Position numbers and translations under genes: made by a program. DNA of 64,000 nucleotides from positions 1 through 64,000 of the forward strand of contig JAFTCC010000064.1 of NCBI GenBank assembly GCA_017454915.1, in the 5' to 3' direction. Positions 34,981 to 42,447 of the stretch are shown here, in pieces (position 1 is the stretch's first letter; every line of letters begins with the position of its first letter). Origin of the DNA: Paludibacteraceae bacterium. GTDB taxonomy: Bacteria > Bacteroidota > Bacteroidia > Bacteroidales > Paludibacteraceae. The notes beneath the pieces were generated by a model. It ran no database searches. It saw nothing but the letters and a program-made list of their open reading frames with translations, and was not told the origin of the DNA.

Positions 34981-35634
34981 ATGAAAATCAGCAAAAACTT
35001 AACATTGGCAATGCTATTATTGTCAGGTTTACTATTTGTTGGCTGCGGAGGCAGCAAAGACGAGCCCTCGGGCAGCGGTTCATCATCGGGTTCCGGCAAT
35101 AATTCCGGCAGCGGCTCGTCATCGTCGGGTGACGGGGTAATTCTGTATAACGTTTATAGCGTGAGCTGCCTAAAAATAGTGGCAGTAAACACCAGTTCCA
35201 CGGGCGACTGGTACTCCGAACTGCGCTATATCTGGCATGACAATATCAGCAACAAGGATTATCTGTGCACAAACAGCTACTCGTTTAACATGATAGGCTC
35301 GGTGAACAGCAACACCTATTCGACCTTTAACGGCTACAACGTAAAGTCGTATAAATACTACACTAAAGACCCCGGTATTAGTGTAAGTACCTATTACTTC
35401 TACAACGACGGCAATTTTGTCGGGTACATTTATCCTACCGGCGGCGGCAGTTCGTCAGGGGACAGCGGAAGCGGCAGCAGTAGCAGCAGCACCTGCGGAC
35501 TGTGCCGCGGAAGTGGGAAATGCTCTTTGTGCTACGGCAGCGGCCGCATAGGCACAAGTACGTTTGGCACAACCTGCTCAATGTGCAAAGGGACGGGCAA
35601 ATGCACGTCATGCGACGGCAAAGGTTATTATTAG
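34981..35634 (+). CDS. Lipoprotein with a DnaJ-type zinc-binding domain at the C-terminus
   Basis: A 217-residue lipoprotein: signal sequence with lipobox LFVGC (Cys near residue 22), then a Ser/Gly-rich flexible linker (about 30-52) that would extend it from the membrane. The middle (about 55-150) is Tyr/Asn/Ser-rich and unassigned. The end holds four CxxCxGxG motifs (CGLCRGSG, CSLCYGSG, CSMCKGTG, CTSCDGKG), the pattern that binds two zinc ions in the DnaJ/Hsp40 cysteine-rich domain. There is no J-domain, so it is not a DnaJ co-chaperone. A protein-folding or thiol role at the cell surface or periplasm is inference. It lies downstream of the paralogue trio, probably with its own promoter. 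Confidence 0.88.
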   Translation: MKISKNLTLAMLLLSGLLFVGCGGSKDEPSGSGSSSGSGNNSGSGSSSSGDGVILYNVYSVSCLKIVAVNTSSTGDWYSELRYIWHDNISNKDYLCTNSYSFNMIGSVNSNTYSTFNGYNVKSYKYYTKDPGISVSTYYFYNDGNFVGYIYPTGGGSSSGDSGSGSSSSSTCGLCRGSGKCSLCYGSGRIGTSTFGTTCSMCKGTGKCTSCDGKGYY

Positions 35635-35707
35635 ACAATAGACCGATACACTGTTAGACCGCCTTCGGCTGATAGAACAAAGACGCTCAATTAGGGGTTT
35701 GAATAAT

Positions 35708-35751
35708 TACCCCGTGGGGATTTCCTATAATTGGGAAATGCCTACGGGGTA
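35708..35751 (+). terminator. Long imperfect hairpin, possible terminator
   Basis: Arms TACCCCGT-gGG-g-ATTTCC and GGAAAT-g-CC-t-ACGGGGTA pair around a short A/T loop with one mismatch and one G-U pair; GTTTGTGG follows. It is 73 bp after the lipoprotein stop codon. It could end that transcript or be another palindromic repeat type. Confidence 0.5.
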
Positions 35752-35831
35752 GTTTGTGGATATGGGTATATGACTTGTCCTAACAAGCGATGTCCGGATT
35801 AAGTCCAAAGCAGTTATTAGAATTTGGGTTA

Positions 35832-36029
35832 AACCCAAATCGGTCATTAGACCGAATGTGGTTCTTTAGCGACATTGCTATGTATTCTATTTTGTATATT
35901 TTTTTTCTTTTTGGCATCTTTTTGCTTGTCGCTCGGTCGTTATGCCCGCATAACTCCCTCACTCCAAGACAAAAATCCGCTCAAAAATAAAAAGAACTCT
36001 AAACAAAATTCTAATGACCGATTTGGGTT
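35832..36029. mobile_element. MITE-like element with perfect 20-bp terminal inverted repeats
   Basis: The 198-bp element begins AACCCAAATCGGTCATTAGA (35832-35851) and ends with its exact reverse complement (36010-36029). A third, internal copy of the CGGTCGTTA core lies near 35935. It has no open frame able to encode a transposase. The right end touches the stop codon (36028-36030) of the minus-strand barrel gene. A degenerate relative is at 62594-62715, sharing internal words such as GCCCGCATAA and AAGACAAAAATC. The 393-bp gap 35635-36027 holds this element, the hairpin at 35708 and a palindrome at 35821-35840. Confidence 0.65.
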
Positions 36030-37428
36030 AAAAACTAAACTTGGTCATAAACTGTACACGGTGGTTAGTAATCCAGTGGAGGTTTTTCTCCGCAAGTCCG
36101 TTCTTGGGGCTAATGCCACCATCGCCGTACTGCGCCGATGTAATCTCATATTCAAGCCCGAGCTGGAACATTCCGATGTTCCACACCACAGTAGGCGACA
36201 GCCGCCATAAGCGGTTGAGATTTGAAAAGCTGTTCTTGCTGAACCAAAAGCCGGTTATGCTCCCATCTTCGTTAACGGCAAGCGACTCCTTGGTGCCAAA
36301 ATTGCGGACATAGCCCGCAAACAGTATGCCCTTGACGGCTTTGCCGTAAGTGATGCTTAACCATGACGACAAGTTACGCGTGGGCGTGTATTGCCATGAG
36401 CCGTCGCCGTTGACCTTGCTCACACCATAGCCGCCATTGAGGTTGACATGTTCGCCAGCCTCGGCAAACACCGCCTTGGCCTTAAGCGAAAAATCACCGT
36501 GCTTGTACTGGAAGTAGAGGAAAGGCGAGAAAGTGGTAATACGCTCCTTAACCTTGACTTTGACATCGGCAGCCGCCTCACCATTGCCAACCTTTATTGT
36601 CGTCTCGTTGCGCGGCGCTATGCTCAACACGTCCACTCCGGCACGGAGCAGCACCCCGCTTTTGTGGCTGAAAGACAATCCGAGATAGCCCTCGGGGGTG
36701 CAGGAGTACTTGATATAGTTAGCAGACTGTCCGTCAGGCCCCGCCGAAGTGTACTGCATCTGCCACATCGCCGCCCCCGTAATGGTAAACCACTCTCCCA
36801 GCGTAGCGTCAAGTTTGACCTGCGGTGTGCGGCTGAAAGGCCCGAACGGCATTCCCGTGTTTAATGAAATGACATCGCACAAATCTGCGGCAAGCGGATG
36901 CCACGCCTGCCCCATGAGCAGACTTACGCGGGCTGTGGACTTATCATTGACCCGAAGGCTGTCCCAAGCCAAAGTGATGTAGGCAAGCCTAAGGCGGAGC
37001 AATGCGGCACCGGTAGAGCCATTAAGACCTGCATAGAAGTCGGCTTCGATTTTAGCCCCGAATTCCGTTTTGCCCCACTTGTAACCAGTAACGTCAAGTC
37101 CACCACGAGTTGTGAGCGAGAGGAAACGGAACGACGGCTTTGCGTTAAGGTCCTCGCGCCCGATACCCGAAACACGCGCCTCGTCAGCAGTCTGGTTCCA
37201 ATTGTTGTCACGAGGCAAATAATAAAACATTCCGCCTTGGCCGGACACGCTCTCGCGCGAATCGAAAATGAAATAGTTGCACACATAGCCATAAGGCTTA
37301 TAGTGCGCCTTGAGGTAAGCCTTCACCTGCTCTTTCCTCTCATTTTTGTCGCGCCGCGGGGCAGCACTTACAGAGAAAACGAGTTGCGAAAGAACACAAC
37401 AAAACAGAATTATACGAGTTAGTTTCAT
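36028..37428 (-). CDS. Outer-membrane beta-barrel (porin-like) protein, function unknown
   Basis: A 466-residue protein with a signal peptide (cleaved near VSA-APRR). The mature chain shows alternating hydrophobic/polar strands with aromatic girdles, and it ends in KFSF with terminal Phe, as expected for an outer-membrane barrel recognised by the BAM complex. Segments such as GGLDVTGYKWGKTEFGAKIEADFYAG and SFSHKSGVLLRAGVDVLSIAP look like barrel hairpins. Its substrate is unknown. ATG at 37428 is preceded by a consensus promoter. The stop codon lies at the border of a MITE-like element, which may have changed the original 3' end. Confidence 0.8.
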   Translation of the reverse strand: MKLTRIILFCCVLSQLVFSVSAAPRRDKNERKEQVKAYLKAHYKPYGYVCNYFIFDSRESVSGQGGMFYYLPRDNNWNQTADEARVSGIGREDLNAKPSFRFLSLTTRGGLDVTGYKWGKTEFGAKIEADFYAGLNGSTGAALLRLRLAYITLAWDSLRVNDKSTARVSLLMGQAWHPLAADLCDVISLNTGMPFGPFSRTPQVKLDATLGEWFTITGAAMWQMQYTSAGPDGQSANYIKYSCTPEGYLGLSFSHKSGVLLRAGVDVLSIAPRNETTIKVGNGEAAADVKVKVKERITTFSPFLYFQYKHGDFSLKAKAVFAEAGEHVNLNGGYGVSKVNGDGSWQYTPTRNLSSWLSITYGKAVKGILFAGYVRNFGTKESLAVNEDGSITGFWFSKNSFSNLNRLWRLSPTVVWNIGMFQLGLEYEITSAQYGDGGISPKNGLAEKNLHWITNHRVQFMTKFSF

Positions 37429-37471
37429 AATCGTAAAATAAAAGGGTGAAGGGAATGATGATTAGTATATG

Positions 37472-37503
37472 CAAAATTAGCGATAATTTTTCAAACGGAC
37501 AAA
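37472..37503 (-). promoter_or_regulatory. Promoter of the barrel protein gene
   Basis: On the minus strand TTTG (complement of 37500-37503) lies 20 bp before TAATTTTG (complement of 37472-37479); the start is predicted near 37465. The -33 element is formed by the last T residues of the terminator of the upstream gene and the following G. Confidence 0.7.
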
Positions 37504-37538
37504 AAAAAGAGTCGCCGGCTACATGCCGACAACTCTTT
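37500..37538 (-). terminator. Intrinsic terminator of the 113-residue protein gene
   Basis: On the minus strand arms complementary to 37525-37538 and 37506-37519 form a 14-bp stem (two G-U pairs) with a 5-base loop, followed by T8. It lies 34 bp after the stop codon. Its U-tract overlaps the -33 box of the next gene. Confidence 0.9.
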
Positions 37539-37572
37539 GATAAGTTGGAATTGAGAAGTTGTTAGGTTAGCG

Positions 37573-37914
37573 TTAATCTCCGCCGTTGTTATCACCGTTG
37601 TTTTGTGCGTCACGCCATAGTTTGGCGAAGATGTATCCGTTGAGTGTTTTGTAGGTGTGCTGCGCTTTGAATTTGCGCTTGAGTTCAGCATACTGCTCCG
37701 GGTCTGAAGTTGGCAGCGCGGCGACCTGTGCCTTGACGGTTTTGAACTTGAGGCGAATTTGCTTTTGCTCTTCTGTTGACGGACCATGGTAGGGATTGTC
37801 AACGCGCACCGCATAGGTTTCGCCGTAGAGTTTCTTGAAGTGGACTTTGTCAGAGTTGTTAACTCGGCCTTGAACCGAACGCACGATAGGTTGGAGGGTG
37901 TTAATTCTTGCCAT
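37573..37914 (-). CDS. Small conserved protein, function unknown
   Basis: A 113-residue basic, soluble protein with no signal peptide (MARINTLQPIVRSVQGRVNNSDKVHFKKLYGETYAVR...). The N-terminal 45 residues resemble a compact beta-rich nucleic-acid-associated segment, followed by a helical KQIRLKFKTVKAQVAAL region, an Asp/Asn/Gly tail and the motif YKTLNGYIFAKLW. I do not recognise a named family. It has its own promoter (37978-37985) and terminator, so it is a genuine monocistronic gene and not a chance reading frame. A nucleic-acid role is speculation based on charge alone. Confidence 0.75.
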   Translation of the reverse strand: MARINTLQPIVRSVQGRVNNSDKVHFKKLYGETYAVRVDNPYHGPSTEEQKQIRLKFKTVKAQVAALPTSDPEQYAELKRKFKAQHTYKTLNGYIFAKLWRDAQNNGDNNGGD

Positions 37915-37977
37915 GATAGAAATGTTTTTTTAGGATTTAACTTTTTGATTATCTGTTGTCTTTCGCGATTGACGATG

Positions 37978-37985
37978 CAAAGTTA
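37978..37985 (-). promoter_or_regulatory. -7 element for the 113-residue protein gene
   Basis: TAACTTTG on the minus strand (complement of 37978-37985) predicts a start near 37972 and a leader of about 58 nt. No TTTG is at the optimal distance upstream. Confidence 0.6.
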
Positions 37986-38037
37986 CGCCGCAAGGAACGG
38001 GCATATGTAACATTTGTGTCCTATTCTGTTCGATTGC

Positions 38038-38097
38038 GTTCACAATGGTTCCATTTCGTACTATTTAGGGCTATTTTGAGCCCAAGAGTTCACAATG
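38038..38097. promoter_or_regulatory. Paired GTTCACAATG direct repeats with a hairpin between, in a divergent promoter region
   Basis: GTTCACAATG occurs at 38038-38047 and at 38088-38097, exactly 50 bp apart. Between them is GGGCT-attttg-AGCCC (38068-38083). The 310-bp gap 37915-38224 contains these plus one promoter element for each divergent gene. Repeats spaced near five helical turns suggest a looping or cooperative regulator site; this is inference. Confidence 0.35.
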
Positions 38098-38160
38098 CGA
38101 TATTTTTGTCGTAACGTTGGCTTAGCCGAAGTTACTGTCACTCGGAAATGTTCGAATAAA

Positions 38161-38192
38161 TTTGGCATTTCTCTCGTTTTTCAGTAACTTTG
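38161..38192 (+). promoter_or_regulatory. Promoter of the DUF389 protein gene
   Basis: TTTG at 38161-38164, 20 bp, TAACTTTG at 38185-38192; transcription should start near 38199. This places the upstream in-frame start at 38162 outside the mRNA and fixes the ATG at 38225 as the start. Confidence 0.8.
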
Positions 38193-38224
38193 CGCAGAGT
38201 AGTAATCCACAGAATTGTAGTGAC

Positions 38225-39565
38225 ATGACATTGAAAGACCGTATCCGCTCATTTTTGGATGGGCATGTGTATTTTTCAGTAGATTCAGTTCGTCAGGCTG
38301 AATGCGTGAAATCAATAAGCGAAAGTTCGGTGTTTTCCGGTCCGAGCATTTGGGTGCTTGTTTTCGCGATATTCATTGCGTCGCTGGGTTTGAACGTAAA
38401 TTCTACAGCCGTGATAATCGGCGCGATGCTTATATCTCCTCTTATGGGTCCGATCATGGGCATGGGGTTGGCGTTGGGTATCAATGATTTTGACCTGCTC
38501 AAGCGCGCCGCCACAAATTTTGCTATAGCGGTAGTTGTGAGTATTCTGACCGCCACAGTCTTTTTTCTGCTATCGCCTCTTAAGGAGTCGCAGTCAGAGC
38601 TTCTTGCCCGCACGTCTCCCACGCTCTATGACGTGATGATCGCGTTTTTCGGCGGTGCGGCAGGCATAGTTGCGACAGCAAGTTTTGACAAGGGCAATAA
38701 TGTGATTCCCGGCGTGGCGATAGCGACCGCCCTAATGCCTCCTTTATGCACCGCCGGCTACGGGTTGGCAAACGCCAACTGGCACTTCTTTTTTGGTGCC
38801 TTCTACCTGTTTTTCATAAACACTGTTTTCATCTGCGGGGCAACATACATCGGCGTCAGACTGCTCGGTTTCAAATACGTTGGCAAGAGCACGTCTGGCA
38901 CAACAGTCCGCAATCGGCGCATCGCGTTAGGCATAGTGATTGCCACGCTGATACCTGCAGCCTACATCACCTACTGGATTGTGGAGGAGAGCGTGATAGA
39001 AAGGCGGTTTGAGAATTATTCGGCGAAACATCTGGACTTTGACGGCGCCCGCGTGATATCGAAAGAAATCGACCGCAACGCGCACACGGTAACCGTAGTA
39101 GCAATAGGCCGCGAGATAAGCGACGGTGAAATAAAGTCGGCAGAAAGCTCACTGCCCGATTTCGGATTCAACGGCTACGAGCTTCAACTCCTTCAGGGCA
39201 GCCGCTCCGACAGCATAATAGCCGCCAACACCAAATTATTGACAAACAGCGAGGAATACTTACGCAAGATAAAATCGCAGAAAAACAAAATCTCAGCCCT
39301 TGAGCAACGCGTGGAGCACTACGGTCGCTACGAGGCAATCGGATGCGACGTTCTGGATGAGCTGCAAACCTTATATCCCGAAGTAAGCACTCTGGCATTG
39401 TCAGAAGCCACGGAATGGACGCCCGACAGCGTAGGGGCGTACACACTCGCAATTGTTGGAGCACAAAACACCAAGCCCCTTGACACACAACGCATTGAGC
39501 AATGGCTATGCAGTAGGCTGAAGTGCAGAAAAGTAAAAGTGGTGGTAGAAAAAAAGGAACAATAA
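38225..39565 (+). CDS. DUF389 family membrane protein
   Basis: A 446-residue inner-membrane protein. Its N-terminal half has about six hydrophobic segments with the family signature (SLGLNVNSTAVIIGAMLISPLMGPIMGMGLALG, about residues 58-90; IPGVAIATALMPPLCTAGYGLA, about 172-193). The C-terminal half is soluble, charged and partly helical (EEYLRKIKSQKNKISALEQRVEHYG), probably facing the periplasm or cytosol. The transported substrate is unknown. The gene is preceded by a consensus promoter that determines the start and is followed directly by an intrinsic terminator, so it is a single-gene unit. Confidence 0.9.
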   Translation: MTLKDRIRSFLDGHVYFSVDSVRQAECVKSISESSVFSGPSIWVLVFAIFIASLGLNVNSTAVIIGAMLISPLMGPIMGMGLALGINDFDLLKRAATNFAIAVVVSILTATVFFLLSPLKESQSELLARTSPTLYDVMIAFFGGAAGIVATASFDKGNNVIPGVAIATALMPPLCTAGYGLANANWHFFFGAFYLFFINTVFICGATYIGVRLLGFKYVGKSTSGTTVRNRRIALGIVIATLIPAAYITYWIVEESVIERRFENYSAKHLDFDGARVISKEIDRNAHTVTVVAIGREISDGEIKSAESSLPDFGFNGYELQLLQGSRSDSIIAANTKLLTNSEEYLRKIKSQKNKISALEQRVEHYGRYEAIGCDVLDELQTLYPEVSTLALSEATEWTPDSVGAYTLAIVGAQNTKPLDTQRIEQWLCSRLKCRKVKVVVEKKEQ

Positions 39566-39566
39566 A

Positions 39567-39590
39567 ATGCGGCTTACCCGCATTTTTTTT
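39567..39590 (+). terminator. Intrinsic terminator after the DUF389 gene
   Basis: ATGCGG-cttac-CCGCAT (39567-39583) followed by T7. It begins one base after the stop codon. The final T residues together with G39591 form the -33 box of the galK promoter. Confidence 0.88.
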
Positions 39591-39618
39591 GTGCTTTGGA
39601 AAAAAAATCGTAACTTTG
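39588..39618 (+). promoter_or_regulatory. Promoter of the galK-led gene run
   Basis: TTTG at 39588-39591, 19 bp, TAACTTTG at 39611-39618; start near 39625 with a leader of about 100 nt. The -33 box overlaps the U-tract of the preceding terminator. Confidence 0.8.
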
Positions 39619-39724
39619 GAAAATTATTGTGGGGCGAATTAACAGTGGCAAAAAAACATCGTCGCCCATCAGGTTTTGAAAGTTTGAAAAACATCATCGT
39701 TAACCTACTAATACGAAAAAACTT

Positions 39725-40888
39725 ATGACTGTAAACGAACTAAAGCAATCATTCCAAGAGTCATTCGGACACGCCGCGTCCGCAGTATATTTTTCACCTG
39801 GCCGCGTCAACCTCATAGGCGAGCATACGGACTATAACGGAGGCAGCGTATTTCCCTGCGCATTGAGTTTCGGCACCTATCTTCTGGTGTCGCCAAATGA
39901 CAAAGGCGTTTTCCGCTTCAAGTCGCTCAACCAGCCTGCGATAGAGAGCGTATCACTCGACCGCCTGACAAGCCCTCTACCCAACAATTCTTGGATTAAC
40001 TATCCGCTGGGATGCATTGCACAGTTTGTGAAACGCGGTTTTGAAATCCGCAACGGCTATGATCTGCTGATTTGGGGTAACGTGCCCAACGGTGCAGGCT
40101 TAAGTTCGTCTGCGGCTCTGGAAGTCGTAACAGCGTACATGATGAACGACCAGCTTAATGCCGGCTATGACCGCACGGAACTCGCCAAGATAGGTCAATT
40201 GTCGGAGCACGAGTTCGCAGGCGTTAACTGCGGCATAATGGACCAGTTCGCTTCGGCGCAGGGCAAGAAAGACCACGCAATATACCTGAACTGCGACACG
40301 CTGGAGTTTGAACTTGTACCAATAAAACTTGACGGCGTGAAAGTTGTGATTAGCAACACACACTCGCCCCACAAGCTTGACAGCGGCGCCTACAACTCTC
40401 GCGTTGCTCAATGCCACACCGCCGTTGAGCAGTTGAGCCGCGTACGCCCCATCAAGCACCTTGCCGAATTAACAGAAGCTGAGTTTGAGAGCATCTCGTC
40501 AGCCATCACAGACCCTATAGCACTGAAGCGCGCTAAGCACGTTGTGGGCGAAGTACAGCGCACCACCGATGCCGTTGCAGCACTGAAGAAAGGCGACATA
40601 GCCACCTTCGGCCGCCTGATGTGCGAAAGCCATAAGAGCCTCAGAGACTATTATGAGGTAACAGGCGAGCAACTTGACACGATGGCAGAAGAGGCATGGA
40701 AAATTGACGGCGTAATCGGCAGCCGCATGACAGGAGGCGGATTTGGCGGGTGCACAGTGTCGTTGGTAAAAGACGAGGCAATAGACACTTTTGTCAAACA
40801 AGTCGGAGCCAACTATGAGCGCCGCACAGGCATCAAACCAGAGTTTTATATCGCTGAGATAGGCGACGGGGCAAGGCGCGTGGAATAA
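39725..40888 (+). CDS. galK: Galactokinase
   Basis: A 387-residue GHMP kinase that phosphorylates alpha-D-galactose with ATP, the entry step of the Leloir pathway. The galactokinase signature PGRVNLIGEHTDYNGG (residues 24-39), the ATP-binding GHMP motif PNGAGLSSSAALEV (about 121-134), the catalytic-base region NCGIMDQFASA, and the C-terminal motif GSRMTGGGFGGC are all present. Length matches GalK. No epimerase, uridylyltransferase or sugar transporter is adjacent. It leads a same-strand run of genes reaching to mutS with short gaps. Confidence 0.97.
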   Translation: MTVNELKQSFQESFGHAASAVYFSPGRVNLIGEHTDYNGGSVFPCALSFGTYLLVSPNDKGVFRFKSLNQPAIESVSLDRLTSPLPNNSWINYPLGCIAQFVKRGFEIRNGYDLLIWGNVPNGAGLSSSAALEVVTAYMMNDQLNAGYDRTELAKIGQLSEHEFAGVNCGIMDQFASAQGKKDHAIYLNCDTLEFELVPIKLDGVKVVISNTHSPHKLDSGAYNSRVAQCHTAVEQLSRVRPIKHLAELTEAEFESISSAITDPIALKRAKHVVGEVQRTTDAVAALKKGDIATFGRLMCESHKSLRDYYEVTGEQLDTMAEEAWKIDGVIGSRMTGGGFGGCTVSLVKDEAIDTFVKQVGANYERRTGIKPEFYIAEIGDGARRVE

Positions 40889-40910
40889 TTTCTACTGAAT
40901 AACAAGGGAT

Positions 40911-42431
40911 ATGGGCGTCATTCTGCAACAGAGCATCAAAGGCACGATAGTCACTTATCTGGGAACCTTCTTGGGTTTCCTGACCACGTTTTTTGTTCTG
41001 ACCCGCTTTTTGAGCCCGGCAGAAGTAGGTCTGTCGCGTGTGCTGATAGACACCGCCACACTTTTGATATCGCTTGCCCAACTTGGCGCGTCCACATCCA
41101 TCATCCGTTTTTTCCCGTACTTCAAAGACGAGGAGCACCAGCACTACGGTTTCTTTGGCTGGACAGTCATCATCCCCTTCGTAGGCTTTGTGTTCTTTGC
41201 TTCGTTGTTCGCATTGCTAAAAGGACCGTTAAGCAACATCTTCATCAGCAATTCGCCACTTTTCGTCAACTTCTATTATTTCGTGCTGCCATTGGCGTTT
41301 GCCATGCTGTACCAGATAATCTTCGAGACGAACATCAACGCCCTGATGCACGTGGTGTTTCCGCGTTTTGTGCGTGAAGTGCTTGTTCGGTTATGCATGC
41401 TAACCACCTATCTTCTCTACGCATTCCGCCACATCAGTCTGACAGGTTTCGTTAGCGCGATATGCATAACCTACGGCATAGCCGCGATAGCCAACATCGC
41501 CTATCTGCTGCACCTTGGCAAGTTCAAGTGGAAACCCGATTTGTCGTACATAACGCCAGAACTGCGCCGCAACTTCATGTTTTACACGCTGTTTCTGCTC
41601 ACGTCCGCATTGAGCGGCATACTTGCCCCGATGTTGAGCAGTTACTTCGTAACCGCCCAGATGGGGTTGAAAATGACCGGCATTTTTGCCATTGCCACCT
41701 ACATGGCCTCTATGATTGCCATGCCTTACCGAAGCCTTGGCGCGATTGCGACACCTCAGGTGGCGCAGGCGGTGAAAGACAACGACGAGGAGCAAGTAAG
41801 CACGTTGACACAAAAAGTAGCACTCAATCAGACCTTTGTGGGGATATTCGTTTTTCTCGCAATTTGGATTAACATAGACCTTATTTATGCTATCCTGCCC
41901 AACGGCGACCTCTACTCCACCGGCCGTAGCGCGCTATTTTATCTGCTGTGGGGGCAACTTGTAACGTCATCTCTGATGATATCAAATAACGTGCTCAACT
42001 ACTCGAAGTACTACTACCTGTCGCTACTGCTGACAGTCCTGCTGACAACAGCCACCCTCAGTCTCAACGCCATTATGCTTCCGCCGTGGGGCATGGCAGG
42101 GGCTGCTGCGGCAAGCACCTTGGCTTTCGTTATTTACTATGCTCTACAGCTTTGGGTCATCAAGCAGCTGCTCAACGTACAAGTAGTAACGTTCAACCAA
42201 CTGCGCCTTGGTGGGCTGCTGGTGCTGATAATCGCAATAGACTGGATCGCCAACCAATATCTGATTACACCGTCGTCTGACCTCATGGTACTGTTTATTG
42301 TGGCGGTAATCAAGAACATACTGCTGCTCGCCCTGCCAGCCTACTACTGCTACCGCAGCAAGATGTCAGAAGACGTGAACTATCTGATTGACATCATATT
42401 AGACAAAGTTAAAAGTTTTTTGAACAAATAA
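40911..42431 (+). CDS. Oligosaccharide/lipid flippase-like membrane protein (MOP superfamily, Wzx-like)
   Basis: A 506-residue integral membrane protein with about 14 hydrophobic segments and the polysaccharide-biosynthesis-protein start (LQQSIKGTIVTYLGTFLGFLTTFFVLTRFLSPAEVGLSRVL). Members flip lipid-linked saccharides across the inner membrane. It is not MurJ-like in length or motif as far as can be seen, so its lipid-linked substrate is open. It lies 22 bp after galK; no glycosyltransferase genes are adjacent, hence not part of an obvious polysaccharide locus. Confidence 0.88.
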   Translation: MGVILQQSIKGTIVTYLGTFLGFLTTFFVLTRFLSPAEVGLSRVLIDTATLLISLAQLGASTSIIRFFPYFKDEEHQHYGFFGWTVIIPFVGFVFFASLFALLKGPLSNIFISNSPLFVNFYYFVLPLAFAMLYQIIFETNINALMHVVFPRFVREVLVRLCMLTTYLLYAFRHISLTGFVSAICITYGIAAIANIAYLLHLGKFKWKPDLSYITPELRRNFMFYTLFLLTSALSGILAPMLSSYFVTAQMGLKMTGIFAIATYMASMIAMPYRSLGAIATPQVAQAVKDNDEEQVSTLTQKVALNQTFVGIFVFLAIWINIDLIYAILPNGDLYSTGRSALFYLLWGQLVTSSLMISNNVLNYSKYYYLSLLLTVLLTTATLSLNAIMLPPWGMAGAAAASTLAFVIYYALQLWVIKQLLNVQVVTFNQLRLGGLLVLIIAIDWIANQYLITPSSDLMVLFIVAVIKNILLLALPAYYCYRSKMSEDVNYLIDIILDKVKSFLNK

Positions 42432-42447
42432 CAGCCAACACTGCACA

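Noticed and set aside
38162-38224. Upstream in-frame start for the DUF389 protein
   Set aside because: It overlaps the promoter (TTTG 38161, TAACTTTG 38185), so it is not in the mRNA; ATG 38225 fits.
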